Positions 21,877 to 32,080 of a stretch of DNA of 46,214 bases are shown here, piece after piece. Location of the stretch: assembly GCA_902634795.1 (NCBI GenBank), contig CACPLK010000006.1, forward strand, positions 1 through 46,214. Reading direction: 5' to 3'. The notes below the pieces were generated by a model, which was given only the letters and a program-made list of their open reading frames with translations, had not been told where the DNA came from and ran no database searches. This DNA is from an uncultured Prochlorococcus sp. Its GTDB lineage: Bacteria > Cyanobacteriota > Cyanobacteriia > PCC-6307 > Cyanobiaceae. The translations under genes and the position numbers were made by a program. Position 1 is the stretch's first letter; every line of letters starts with the position of its first letter.

Positions 21877-23025
21877 TTATTTTCTAAGATTAATCACTAT
21901 ATTTGTAATAATCTCAATAGCCTCTTTGATATCTTTCTCAGTAGTATTTCTCCCAATACTCATCCTTATTGATGCTTCAGCATCTTTTTTGCAGAGCCCT
22001 ATCTCCTTTAGAACATGAGAAGCTTCACCATTATTGCAAGCTGAACCACTAGTACAAAAAATAAACCTTCTTAATTGAGCATGCAATTGACTTCCCTTCA
22101 CACCAGGGAAAGTGATATTGAGATTATGAGGCAATCTTTGATCGATACATCCGTTAACTATCAACCCAGAAATATTCTTTTTTAATCCGCTCAACAGTAA
22201 GTTTCTAAAAAATAAAAGTCTCTTATTCCTTACATCCTGATCATTTTTTGTTATTTCAACTGCCTTTGCAAAGCCAACAATTAAAGGAACAGGGAGCGTG
22301 CCAGATCTTAATCCAAGCTCCTGACCTCCTCCATATTGAGATGGTTCAAGAGGGAATCCTTCCCTAATCACCAAAGCCCCAATACCTTTAGGGCCATAGA
22401 TTTTGTGAGCACTCAAGCTCATCAAATCAATGCAAAATTTATCGGGGTCTAACTCTAAGTATCCCAAGGCTTGAGCGGCATCAGTGTGAAAAGCGATTCC
22501 CTTTTTCTTACACAAAGACCCAATTTCAGCAATAGGTTGCAAAACCCCTATCTCATTATTTGCAGCCATGACGCTAACCAAAAAAGTATCTTTTTCAATA
22601 GCTTCAGAAAGTTGTTGAATATTGATTAAACCATCTTGATTCGGTTGTAATTCTGACAAACTGAACCCTTCTTTTTGAAGCTGCCTAAGCGGATCAAGGA
22701 CTGCATGATGTTCGGTTGAAACAGTAATTATGTGTCCAGGTTTTCCAATCAGTTCTGCGCTAGCTCTTGCATGTCCAACTAAACCCAAATTATTCGCTTC
22801 TGTTGCCCCACTCGTGAAAATTACTCTTTTAGGCTCGATATTTAAATATGAAGCTATTTTTTCACGAGATACTTCCACGGCAGCTGAAGCAAAAACACCG
22901 GCTCGATTATTAGTATTAGAGGGATTACCCCACAACTCATTCCAATAAGGAGCCATCTCCTCAACGACCTTCTTACAACATGGTGTTGAGGACTGAAAAT
23001 CAAAAATCAGATGATTATTATCCAT
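21877..23025 (-). CDS. Cysteine desulfurase (NifS/IscS-like)
   Basis: 382 aa class V aminotransferase; FTSGATEANNLG, TVSTEHHAVLDPL, HTDAAQALG, SLSAHKIYGPKGIGALVI, CTSGSACNNG. Confidence 0.93.
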   Translation of the reverse strand: MDNNHLIFDFQSSTPCCKKVVEEMAPYWNELWGNPSNTNNRAGVFASAAVEVSREKIASYLNIEPKRVIFTSGATEANNLGLVGHARASAELIGKPGHIITVSTEHHAVLDPLRQLQKEGFSLSELQPNQDGLINIQQLSEAIEKDTFLVSVMAANNEIGVLQPIAEIGSLCKKKGIAFHTDAAQALGYLELDPDKFCIDLMSLSAHKIYGPKGIGALVIREGFPLEPSQYGGGQELGLRSGTLPVPLIVGFAKAVEITKNDQDVRNKRLLFFRNLLLSGLKKNISGLIVNGCIDQRLPHNLNITFPGVKGSQLHAQLRRFIFCTSGSACNNGEASHVLKEIGLCKKDAEASIRMSIGRNTTEKDIKEAIEIITNIVINLRK

Positions 23026-23103
23026 TGATTCATTCTTTAAGCCAAATAATAGAGAGGAATAAAGGTTAATATCATCTTAAAAACTCTAGAAGTCCAATTT
23101 TTT

Positions 23104-23832
23104 ATGAGTGATCCAAATCCATCAATACAAGAAGTTTCTCAAACTCCAAGAATATTACTTGTCGATGACGAGCCTGGTTTAAGAACTGCTGTTCAGGCTT
23201 ATCTTGAAGATGAAGGATTTCAAGTTACAACCGCTGTAGATGGAGAAGAGGGATGGGAAAAAGCTCAAACAATGCTTCCTGATGTAATTATCAGTGACGT
23301 TATGATGCCTAGATGTGATGGTTATGGGCTTTTAAAAAAAATTAGAGAAGATGAAAGACTTGGAGGTACACCTGTTATTTTCCTTACTGCTAAGGGTATG
23401 ACTGCTGATAGAACTCAAGGGTATCAAGCAGGTGTAGACGACTACATGCCAAAACCATTTGACCCAGATGAGCTAGTTGCAAGAGTTAAGAATGTAGTTC
23501 AGCGACAAGAGCGATTATTAACTGAAGCAGCCAGATTCGCAAATGCTGATGTTGGCCAAATGGCAAAACAGATTACAGAAATCAAATCAATGCTTAGCCA
23601 TGGGGATAAAAACAACTCACGGAAAGATGATTCGATTCCTAATTTCACCCCAAGAGAGGCAAGCGTTTTGCAACTAGTAGCGGAAGGTTTAATGAATAAA
23701 GAAATTGCAAGACAACTTGAGACTTCTATCCGCAATGTAGAGAAATATGTGAGTCGATTATTTATTAAAACCGGTACTTCCAGTAGAACAGAATTAGTTA
23801 GATATGCACTTGAAAATCATTTAGTTACCTAA
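23104..23832 (+). CDS. Response regulator: receiver domain plus LuxR/NarL-type HTH
   Basis: 242 aa; LLVDDEPGLR, VIISDVMMPRCDGYGLL, FLTAKG, MPKPF; C-terminal FTPREASVLQLVAEGLMNKEIARQLETSIRNVEKYVSRLFIKTG. Confidence 0.93.
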   Translation: MSDPNPSIQEVSQTPRILLVDDEPGLRTAVQAYLEDEGFQVTTAVDGEEGWEKAQTMLPDVIISDVMMPRCDGYGLLKKIREDERLGGTPVIFLTAKGMTADRTQGYQAGVDDYMPKPFDPDELVARVKNVVQRQERLLTEAARFANADVGQMAKQITEIKSMLSHGDKNNSRKDDSIPNFTPREASVLQLVAEGLMNKEIARQLETSIRNVEKYVSRLFIKTGTSSRTELVRYALENHLVT

Positions 23833-23864
23833 ATTTATTTTTGAAAAATAAAAATTTTAGTTAT

Positions 23865-24566
23865 CTAGGATTTAACAAATTCTATTAATTTCGAGAAGTA
23901 GAAAGGAGCTTGATTTAACTTGCTTTTAACCACTTTAAAGCCAGATTGCTTAGCTGCTTCGATAATTCCAGTCTCCCTTAATGTATAGGCCCGGGTAGTT
24001 TTACTTGGCCCAGGGAATAGTTGACCAATCCCTTTCAAAAGAGCTAGTAAGGGAGTATAGGGCGCAAAGCTAACAATTAATCTCTCATCAGATAATTGAC
24101 AGAGATGTTTCACCATTGCCTCAGCCTCCTGTTGAGGGTAGTGAATGAAAACATCTAAGCAAATAACTGTATTAAATGAACCTTTTAAATTCTCTAAGTC
24201 AGATGTTCGAAAATTCAACTTATTTAAGTCCAAACCTGCTTCCTTTGCCCTGATTTTTGTCTCATTTATCATAGCTTTAGAAATATCACTTAAATGAATC
24301 GATTTAGCACCCAATTTTGCTAATGGAATACTTAAACTACCAACACCGCAGCCAGCATCACAGAAACTTTTGTCCTTGATATTGTCATACTCTTTCAACC
24401 AACTAATTACATCATCAACTGTCTTTTGGTGACCTATCCTTATATTTTTTTGAACTTTATTTACATCATCACTTTCGCTATATATTCGATTCCATCTATC
24501 AAACCCAGTCCCATTAAAATATTCCGTTACTTCTGCCTTTTCGTTGTTCTCAATTTGCGTTGTCAT
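23865..24566 (-). CDS. chlM: Magnesium-protoporphyrin IX O-methyltransferase
   Basis: 233 aa; EYFNGTGFDRWNRIYSESDDVNKVQKNIRIGHQKTVD, DAGCGVGSLSIPLAKLGA, FAPYTPLL. Confidence 0.94.
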   Translation of the reverse strand: MTTQIENNEKAEVTEYFNGTGFDRWNRIYSESDDVNKVQKNIRIGHQKTVDDVISWLKEYDNIKDKSFCDAGCGVGSLSIPLAKLGAKSIHLSDISKAMINETKIRAKEAGLDLNKLNFRTSDLENLKGSFNTVICLDVFIHYPQQEAEAMVKHLCQLSDERLIVSFAPYTPLLALLKGIGQLFPGPSKTTRAYTLRETGIIEAAKQSGFKVVKSKLNQAPFYFSKLIEFVKS

Positions 24567-24594
24567 TTAATCAGATAATTACCTCTTACCAATC

Positions 24595-25755
24595 TTACGC
24601 AGCTAAATGCCAAGACAACTGTTGATTACAAGAATTCATTTTCCATCGAAGTAAAGACTGAATATTTTTTCCAATAAAAAAAGATTTTGAAGTCATTTTG
24701 TTCTGACTTAATACCATTCGTGGAGCAAGTGTGCCCATCCAAATAGCAGCAGAGGGGTCATTAATCCATTTCGCTATTTTTTTGCATGCATCTAGTAAAG
24801 GCAAAGTGGATCCTGCAATTGTTTCATTTGGAAGTCTGCATAAACCATTTTCTACTGTTATCAAACGTTTATCCCAATTAAACGATCCATCTCCTAAACC
24901 ATAAGCTGATATTGCATCACTAACTAAGACAATTTGCTTTGGTGCAAGTATCTTTAAAAGCCTAATCATATCTGGATGAACATGAACACCATCAGAAATG
25001 AGTCCTAGGAAGACATCATCTCTTCTTGAAGCCGCTCCGATAGGTCCAATAGCTCGATGATGTAAACCTTTCATTGCATTAAAAGTATGTGTAACCATGG
25101 TCACTCCATTATTAAAAGCATTCATCGCCGAATCAAAATCAGCTGAAGAATGTCCCAGTGAGACCACGATATTTAGTTCTCTTAGACGAGAAATGACATC
25201 AAAAGAACCTTTTAATTCTGGAGCCAATGTCATTAATGCTATGTCGTCTTCAAATCCCTTTATTCTCTCATTTAAAGCATAAAGGCTTGGCTTACAAATA
25301 CTTTCTATATCATGTGCTCCTGCATATGATTTGCATAAAAAAGGGCCTTCCATATGAGCACCAAGAAGTCGACATCTATTTTTCGAAGTATGTTTTTTAG
25401 CTTCCTTTAAGACCTTCATTCCTAATTGGAATTGATCTCGAGAACAACTAACAAAAGTTGGACAAATTCCTTCCACTCCATCAAGCCAAAGTCGATCAAG
25501 CAATGTTAATAATTTAGGTATTTTATTAAAAGTTAAATCTGTAAATGAGATCCCTAGACCTCCATTTATTTGAAGATCAATCGCTCTGGGACTTAGCCAA
25601 TCGCCACACCAATCTTCGTCATAAATTGATTTTCTATTGGAACTTTTATCAATAGAAAGAATAATTCCATGTTCATCTAAAACCAGTGAGAATAAACTAT
25701 TTTTATCTTCGCTTTTATCTGGTTGAGGTAATTTAATGTTTATAATTTTTCTCAT
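24595..25755 (-). CDS. nagA: N-acetylglucosamine-6-phosphate deacetylase
   Basis: 386 aa amidohydrolase; DLQINGGLGISFTD, GAHMEGPFL, VSLGHSSADFDSAMNAFNNGVTMVTHTFNAMKGLHHR, VLVSDAI, IAGSTLPL. Confidence 0.92.
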   Translation of the reverse strand: MRKIINIKLPQPDKSEDKNSLFSLVLDEHGIILSIDKSSNRKSIYDEDWCGDWLSPRAIDLQINGGLGISFTDLTFNKIPKLLTLLDRLWLDGVEGICPTFVSCSRDQFQLGMKVLKEAKKHTSKNRCRLLGAHMEGPFLCKSYAGAHDIESICKPSLYALNERIKGFEDDIALMTLAPELKGSFDVISRLRELNIVVSLGHSSADFDSAMNAFNNGVTMVTHTFNAMKGLHHRAIGPIGAASRRDDVFLGLISDGVHVHPDMIRLLKILAPKQIVLVSDAISAYGLGDGSFNWDKRLITVENGLCRLPNETIAGSTLPLLDACKKIAKWINDPSAAIWMGTLAPRMVLSQNKMTSKSFFIGKNIQSLLRWKMNSCNQQLSWHLAA

Positions 25756-25834
25756 TTCTTAAAACCTAAAAATAATTAATGCAGGATTCATAAATAACTG
25801 GCATGATTAAGAATGAGATTTATAAAATTGAGAA

Positions 25835-26374
25835 TTGTCTTTAACCAAAGCTAATACATTGAAGGAAGTGGCAGTAGTAATGGGTAGTGATTCAGATCTT
25901 AAAACTCTTCAGCCTGCGGTTGCAATTCTAGATCAATTTGGCATATCTAATGAAGTAAGGATCTTATCTGCTCATAGAACTCCAAAAGAAATGATGGATT
26001 TTGCTCAAATGGCAGAATCAAATGGTTTTGGAGTCATAATTGCGGGAGCTGGAGGGGCTGCTCATTTACCTGGAATGATCGCATCGCTTACGACCCTTCC
26101 AGTGATAGGGGTTCCCGTCAAAAGCAAGGCACTTTCAGGAATAGATTCTATGTATTCAATATTGCAAATGCCCTCAGGCATCCCCGTAGCAACGGTTGCC
26201 ATTGAAGGAGGCCTAAATGCTGGCCTTTTAGCTACTCAAATTTTGGCAGTTAACAATACTGAATTAACAAATAAATTAAAAATCTACAGATCTGAGCTTC
26301 ACGACCTTGTCGTAAAAAAAGACCAAAGACTTAAAGCGATTGGAGCTAAAACTTATCTAGAAAAAATATCATGA
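25835..26374 (+). CDS. purE: N5-carboxyaminoimidazole ribonucleotide mutase, PurE class I
   Basis: 179 aa, apparent TTG start; VVMGSDSDLKTLQPAVAILDQFGI, ILSAHRTP, IAGAGGAAHLPGMIASLTTLPVIGVPV. Confidence 0.94.
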   Translation: MSLTKANTLKEVAVVMGSDSDLKTLQPAVAILDQFGISNEVRILSAHRTPKEMMDFAQMAESNGFGVIIAGAGGAAHLPGMIASLTTLPVIGVPVKSKALSGIDSMYSILQMPSGIPVATVAIEGGLNAGLLATQILAVNNTELTNKLKIYRSELHDLVVKKDQRLKAIGAKTYLEKIS

Positions 26375-26398
26375 AAGTGAAATTCATTACTAAAGTTA

Positions 26399-27034
26399 CT
26401 AAGAAATTTTTGAAATAATCTTTTTCTTCACAAGCAAGTTAGTAACTATGTCTACACATTTATCAATCTCTAGATTTCCAGTATCAATTTTCAATTCTGG
26501 AGACTGAGGAACTTCATAAGGACTTGAGATTCCAGTGAAATCTTTGATGTCTCCATTTCTTGCCTTGGCATAAAGTCCTTTTGTATCTCTTGTTTCACAA
26601 ACTCCTAAATCAGCTGAACAATATATTTCTATAAAATCATTTTCTCCAACTAATGATCTTGCATTATCGCGATCGGCTCTAAATGGTGATACGAATGCAG
26701 TTAAAACAATTATTCCAGCGTCAAGAAACAATTTAGAGACTTCACCAATTCTTCTAATATTTTCTTCTCTATCAAGATCAGAAAAACCTAAGTCTTTGCA
26801 TAAACCATGTCTGATGTTGTCACCATCTAAAACATAAGTTGAATAACCATTTTTGTGTAGAGCTACATTTACTGCATTAGCTAGCGTGCTTTTCCCTGAC
26901 CCAGATAGACCTGTAAACCAAAGTATGGCACTGCTATGTCCTCTTTGCTGAGATCTAGCTTCTCTATTAACTGAAGATTGATGCCAAACTATATTGGTGG
27001 CTTTTGAAAGAGGACTTTGAGATTTTTGTTCCAT
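26399..27034 (-). CDS. cysC: Adenylylsulfate kinase
   Basis: 211 aa; [71 protein letters not shown]. Confidence 0.95.
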   Translation of the reverse strand: MEQKSQSPLSKATNIVWHQSSVNREARSQQRGHSSAILWFTGLSGSGKSTLANAVNVALHKNGYSTYVLDGDNIRHGLCKDLGFSDLDREENIRRIGEVSKLFLDAGIIVLTAFVSPFRADRDNARSLVGENDFIEIYCSADLGVCETRDTKGLYAKARNGDIKDFTGISSPYEVPQSPELKIDTGNLEIDKCVDIVTNLLVKKKIISKIS

Positions 27035-27086
27035 AGATACAGACTAATCGTTTACTATTCTCCATGTTGATCGACATAGTTTAGTC

Positions 27087-27410
27087 CTAACCTCCACTCT
27101 GTTTTGGCCTAAAACCCTCCTTAAAAAGAAATTCTTGAGCTTTTGATATTTGATCTCCTTGTAATTCTAAAAAATCCCCTTTCAAAGCTCCCCCTGTTCC
27201 GCAGGCTATTTTTAAATTCTTAAGAATTTTTTTTGCCTCTACTTGCTTTAATTCAAGTCCTTTAATAACAGTAACAAGTTTTCCTTTCTTTCCAGATCGA
27301 GTTCTTTCAAGACGAACTTGTCGCTTTCCTTTAGGAGTAACACTATTTTGAGTGTCATTCTCTATTGTCTTAAGAGGGTCATTAAATTCACTCCAGCCAC
27401 CTTTGGACAT
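27087..27410 (-). CDS. SUI1/eIF1-like translation factor (YciH family)
   Basis: 107 aa; RSGKKGKLVTVIKGLE...LKIACGTGGALKGDFLELQGDQ is the SUI1 core. Confidence 0.88.
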   Translation of the reverse strand: MSKGGWSEFNDPLKTIENDTQNSVTPKGKRQVRLERTRSGKKGKLVTVIKGLELKQVEAKKILKNLKIACGTGGALKGDFLELQGDQISKAQEFLFKEGFRPKQSGG

Positions 27411-27450
27411 TTTCTTGTTTTCTGGCTGGCAACTATTTTATTAATTTAAG

Positions 27451-28704
27451 GTGACAGGTACACTCCCAACACAATTTAAAGATTCGGATTTATCTCCATT
27501 AACAAGGCCAAATGCTCTTGGTCGATTTGGTAAGTACGGTGGGCAATATGTTCCTGAAACTTTAATACCTGCCCTTATCGAATTAGAGCAAGCTGCTAAA
27601 GAGGCATGGAAAGATTCTTCATTCAATTCAGAACTGAATCATTTACTAAAAACTTACGTAGGAAGATCCACTCCTCTATATGAAGCTACAAGATTAACTG
27701 AACATTACAGAAAAAATACATTAAAAGGACCACGGATTTGGCTTAAAAGAGAAGACTTGAATCACACAGGTGCTCACAAAATAAATAATGCACTTGGACA
27801 AGCTCTTCTTGCGATAAGGATGGGGAAAAAAAGAATTATTGCTGAGACTGGAGCTGGTCAGCATGGAGTTGCGACTGCAACAGTCTGCGCTCGTTTTGGA
27901 TTGGAATGCATTATCTATATGGGCAAAGAAGATATGCGAAGACAAGCCTTAAACGTATTCCGAATGCAATTGCTTGGAGCCTCAGTGAGGCCAGTAACAA
28001 GTGGAACTGCGACACTCAAAGATGCAACAAGCGAAGCTATTCGAGATTGGGTTACTAATGTTGAAACAACTCATTATATTCTCGGTTCAGTTGCGGGGCC
28101 ACATCCATATCCAATGTTGGTCAGAGATTTTCACGCAGTTATTGGAGAAGAGACCAAGCAACAATGTAAACAAGCTTTTGGGAGGTCTCCAGATATTCTT
28201 TTGGCTTGTGTTGGTGGCGGATCGAATGCAATGGGTCTATTTCATTCTTTTGTCGAAGACAAAAGTGTACGAATGATTGGAGTTGAAGCTGCTGGAGATG
28301 GAGTCGAAACAGGTCGACATGCCGCGACAATTACTGAAGGAAGGATAGGAGTTCTTCATGGAGCCATGAGTCTCTTGCTACAAGACAAAGATGGGCAAGT
28401 TGAGGAGGCTCATTCCATTAGCGCAGGTCTTGATTATCCAGGAGTTGGACCGGAACATAGTTACTTCAAAGAAATTGGTCGTGCTGAATATGCAGCTGTT
28501 ACTGACACAGAAGCCATAGAAGCTCTGCAATTAGTTAGTAAACTGGAAGGTATTATTCCTGCGCTCGAGACTGCTCATGCATTTGCCTATCTAGAAAAAC
28601 TTTGCCCAACTCTCAATGAAAATTCAGAAATTGTAATTAACTGCTCTGGTCGAGGAGACAAAGATGTGAATACAGTTGCTGAAAAACTAGGATCAAAAAT
28701 ATAA
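27451..28704 (+). CDS. trpB: Tryptophan synthase beta subunit
   Basis: 417 aa, GTG start; [35 protein letters not shown] (PLP lysine), [28 protein letters not shown]. Confidence 0.97.
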   Translation: MTGTLPTQFKDSDLSPLTRPNALGRFGKYGGQYVPETLIPALIELEQAAKEAWKDSSFNSELNHLLKTYVGRSTPLYEATRLTEHYRKNTLKGPRIWLKREDLNHTGAHKINNALGQALLAIRMGKKRIIAETGAGQHGVATATVCARFGLECIIYMGKEDMRRQALNVFRMQLLGASVRPVTSGTATLKDATSEAIRDWVTNVETTHYILGSVAGPHPYPMLVRDFHAVIGEETKQQCKQAFGRSPDILLACVGGGSNAMGLFHSFVEDKSVRMIGVEAAGDGVETGRHAATITEGRIGVLHGAMSLLLQDKDGQVEEAHSISAGLDYPGVGPEHSYFKEIGRAEYAAVTDTEAIEALQLVSKLEGIIPALETAHAFAYLEKLCPTLNENSEIVINCSGRGDKDVNTVAEKLGSKI

Positions 28705-28716
28705 AGTAAAAACCTT

Positions 28717-29073
28717 TTAATATCTTGGAACAGATTGATCAACATCAGTACTCCAAGCATCTATTCCTCCGATAAGATTCCAAACACTTTTAGTTATTCC
28801 TTGTTCTAAAAGCCAAATACCAAAATTCAGACTTCTCACACCCGCATGGCAGACAACGACAACAGGCTGATCCTTCGGTAACAGTTCACTTATATTGGCT
28901 GACCAGTTTGCAGCCTTACTTAAAGGAAGATGTAATACTGAAAATGAAAATGAAGCAATAGCAATTTCATCATCCTCCCTGACGTCTACAATGAATGGTT
29001 TATCAGAAGAATCATCTTCTAAGATTTTATTTAACTCTTTTGGAGATATATTTAAAGGAATATTCTGGTTCAT
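28717..29073 (-). CDS. Rhodanese-like domain protein
   Basis: 118 aa; FIVDVREDDEIAIASF, VVVCHAGVRSLNFGIWLLEQG; active-site Cys in CHAGVRS. Confidence 0.88.
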   Translation of the reverse strand: MNQNIPLNISPKELNKILEDDSSDKPFIVDVREDDEIAIASFSFSVLHLPLSKAANWSANISELLPKDQPVVVVCHAGVRSLNFGIWLLEQGITKSVWNLIGGIDAWSTDVDQSVPRY

Positions 29074-29149
29074 ATTCGAGATTCTAAGTAAAGATTAAGC
29101 TTTCTATTATCAAAGCTCAAAAAGTATAAAAATGCTCAAATAATAAAAA

Positions 29150-30736
29150 ATGAAATCACGTCTATCTTATTTTTTAATATCAGGAATAGTAATTTTATCA
29201 ATTATGACAGGGATATTTATCTCGCACAATAATAAATTAAAGAAGATCCCTACGTTAAATGAACAATCATTTCATGCTCCAGTTTCGTCGAAATATATAC
29301 CAAAAAATGCTGATCTCATTTTTCACTGGAAAATAAATCCAACCATACTTCCAAACTACATCGAAAGTTATCAAGACAAATCTAGTAAAAAGACTATAAA
29401 TAAAAAAACAAGTTTTATAAGAGATTCTTCTTTTAAATTAATTAGTCTTGATTTTACAAAAGATATCTCAACATGGGTAGGAGATTATGGGAGCTTTGCA
29501 GTATTTGATTCAAATAAACAAGCTTTAAATGATTGGATAATGGTCTTAGCAATAAAAGAAGATGTAAATATTGAAACAGAATTAGAATCTATTCTCGGTT
29601 CAAAAATTGTTGATAAAAATATCAACCCAAGCAATAAAATAAACAACTCTAAAACAGAAATAATTTCAAAAAAAATTAATTCAAATAGATCAATTTATTT
29701 TGCAAATGACAAAGGTAATATTTTAATAGCATCCAATCCAAAAATCATACAAACATCATTAGAAAAACTAGATAGTAATAAATTAAATACAAAAACACAG
29801 TATAAGAAACTTCAATTAAAGGATAATCTTAAAGACGGGTTTTTCTTATTAGAAATTTCTCCAAAGAAGATTTTAAATCTTATAGGTCAAGAAGAAAATT
29901 TATTCGAGGTAAACGAAATAGACAATCTAATATCTTCTATAAATTTAACTGAAAATAAATTTAATTTAGAAGGAGTAATATCTTATGATGTTAAAACTAA
30001 AATGCCAGCAAAAGATATTAATTTTAATTTAACTAATATCAAAAAAGAAACTGAATTGGCTGAAGATTTCATATTAATTGATAATCCCAATCACTATTTC
30101 AGTAAAGATTATAGCCATCCATATCAAAAGTTTATAATGTCTCTTATTCAAGAATCGACAACTTCCGATTATTCTAGACTTTTCAAAATAATTCTTGAAA
30201 ACTCTAAAGGAAATCTGATTTGGATAAAGGATAAAGACTGGTTGATTTTGACTAGTAAATCTGATACGAATAAAACAGAGATAAGTGATATTTTTCAAAA
30301 AGATAACTTTCTAAGTTCAAATCTAGATTTTAAGAATAAGAAGTTAGAGATCTGGTCAAAAATAAGTGCAGATGAAAATGAAGAATCTCAGCTAAAAGAG
30401 AAGATTGAGGCAATTATTGAAGAAGATGAAGAGACCTATATTTGGAGTCATACCTTGTCTCCAATTTCAAATTTTGACAGTAAAAATTACACAAAAAATG
30501 ATTCAGATAATGAACAGAAGATAGATGAAATTCCTGATTTCAATGATGTCCTTAGAATACATTTAGGGCAAGAAAAAACTAAGACAGTATTAAATAATTT
30601 TTATCCATATATATTATTTAATACTATGCTAGGCAACAAACTAACGCCCCCTCATAACATTGATATATCTATTGCAGTCCCTACAATTAATTATCCAAAC
30701 TTCATTAAAGTTAAAATCGACTTAAAAACAAGTTAA
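29150..30736 (+). CDS. DUF3352-like conserved cyanobacterial protein of unknown function, N-terminal membrane anchor
   Basis: 528 aa, K/N/I-rich; N-terminal TM (YFLISGIVILSIMTGIFI); YIPKNADLIFHWKINP near the N-terminus. Confidence 0.6.
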   Translation: MKSRLSYFLISGIVILSIMTGIFISHNNKLKKIPTLNEQSFHAPVSSKYIPKNADLIFHWKINPTILPNYIESYQDKSSKKTINKKTSFIRDSSFKLISLDFTKDISTWVGDYGSFAVFDSNKQALNDWIMVLAIKEDVNIETELESILGSKIVDKNINPSNKINNSKTEIISKKINSNRSIYFANDKGNILIASNPKIIQTSLEKLDSNKLNTKTQYKKLQLKDNLKDGFFLLEISPKKILNLIGQEENLFEVNEIDNLISSINLTENKFNLEGVISYDVKTKMPAKDINFNLTNIKKETELAEDFILIDNPNHYFSKDYSHPYQKFIMSLIQESTTSDYSRLFKIILENSKGNLIWIKDKDWLILTSKSDTNKTEISDIFQKDNFLSSNLDFKNKKLEIWSKISADENEESQLKEKIEAIIEEDEETYIWSHTLSPISNFDSKNYTKNDSDNEQKIDEIPDFNDVLRIHLGQEKTKTVLNNFYPYILFNTMLGNKLTPPHNIDISIAVPTINYPNFIKVKIDLKTS

Positions 30737-30788
30737 TAACAAGTTCAAAGTGCTATATTCTATTTATAGTTTAATTCTATACAATAAA

Positions 30789-30821
30789 GTTCAAATTGAA
30801 AATTATTTTTTCCAATTGAAC
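30789..30821 (+). promoter_or_regulatory. Imperfect inverted repeat in the gltA leader
   Basis: GTTCAAATTG - AAAATTATTTTTTC - CAATTGAAC; arms pair with one bulged A. Confidence 0.3.
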
Positions 30822-30850
30822 AGAGAAATTATTTTTCAGGAGCTAAAGCC

Positions 30851-32005
30851 ATAGATAACAAACAAAAGACAACTAATTTGGTTTTAAAGCCAGGATTGGA
30901 AGGGGTTCCAGTAACCAACTCAGGGATATGCGAAATCAATGGGACAGAGGGAAAGTTGAACTACAGAGGTTATCCAATATCTGAGCTAGCCAAAAAAAGT
31001 AGTTTTTTAGAAACTGCCTTTCTCTTGATATGGGGAGAACTTCCCACTAAAAATGAGCTTCAGAGATTTGAAAAGGACGTTCAAATGCATCGACGAGTGA
31101 GCTTTCGAATTAGAGATATGCTCAAGTGTTTTCCAGAATCTGGTCATCCTATGGATGCTCTGCAGGCAAGTGCTGCATCTCTGGGCCTCTTTTATTCTCG
31201 AAGAGCAATTGATGATCCAAAATATATCTACGACGCAGTAGTGAGGTTGATTGCAAAAATCCCAACTATGGTTGCTGCTTTCGAGCAAATAAGAAAAGGA
31301 GACGATCCAATTCAACCCCAGGACAATTTACCCTATTCTTCTAATTTCCTATATATGCTTACCGAGAGGGAGCCAAATCCTCTTGCAGCAAGAGTTTTCG
31401 ACAGATGTTTAATTCTTCATGCAGAGCACAGTCTCAATGCGAGTACATTTAGCGCAAGAGTAACTGCCAGCACACTAACTGATCCTTACGCTGTCGTAGC
31501 TTCTGCCGTTGGAACATTAGCTGGTCCTCTACATGGAGGGGCTAATGAAGATGTGATAGCAATGCTTGAAGAAATTGGAAGACCTGATAAAGCCTCTTCA
31601 TTTCTCAATAATGCAATTGAGAAAAAAAGAAAAATCATGGGCTTTGGTCACCGGGAGTATCGTGTCAAAGACCCTAGAGCAACAATTTTACAAGCCTTCG
31701 CAGAAGAACTTTTCTCGGAATTTGGTAAAGACGAAATGTATGAAGTAGCCAAAGCACTCGAAGAAGAGGCTATTTCCAGACTGGGCCCAAAAGGTATATT
31801 CCCAAATGTTGACTTTTATTCTGGACTTGTTTATCGAAAGCTTGGAATTCCTCGAGATTTGTTTACACCAGTTTTTGCTATTTCCAGAGTTGCTGGTTGG
31901 TTGGCTCACTGGAGAGAACAACTTGGAGCAAATAGAATTTTTAGACCATCACAAATTTATGAAGGAGCAAAAAACAGAAATTGGCAGCCTCTTGAGAGCA
32001 GATAA
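30851..32005 (+). CDS. gltA: Citrate synthase (probable ATA start at 30851; ORF track starts at TTG 30878)
   Basis: LKPGLEGVPVTNSGICEINGTEGKLNYRGYPI, HAEHSLNASTFSARV, GPLHGGANEDV, MGFGHREYRVKDPRA. Upstream AGGAG then 8 nt then ATA in frame; no ATG/GTG available. Confidence 0.92.
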   Translation: MDNKQKTTNLVLKPGLEGVPVTNSGICEINGTEGKLNYRGYPISELAKKSSFLETAFLLIWGELPTKNELQRFEKDVQMHRRVSFRIRDMLKCFPESGHPMDALQASAASLGLFYSRRAIDDPKYIYDAVVRLIAKIPTMVAAFEQIRKGDDPIQPQDNLPYSSNFLYMLTEREPNPLAARVFDRCLILHAEHSLNASTFSARVTASTLTDPYAVVASAVGTLAGPLHGGANEDVIAMLEEIGRPDKASSFLNNAIEKKRKIMGFGHREYRVKDPRATILQAFAEELFSEFGKDEMYEVAKALEEEAISRLGPKGIFPNVDFYSGLVYRKLGIPRDLFTPVFAISRVAGWLAHWREQLGANRIFRPSQIYEGAKNRNWQPLESR

Positions 32006-32080
32006 TTTAAAATTTATTTTTTTCGAATTTAAAATTAATTCAAAATTACACTAACCTTATAAATAGATTAAATATCAGAA

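Noticed and set aside
31007-31315. 102-aa minus-strand ORF
   Set aside because: Antisense within gltA, no family resemblance.
32004-32036. 11-bp direct repeat AATTTAAAATT after gltA
   Set aside because: Pure A/T sequence in an AT-rich spacer; expected by chance.
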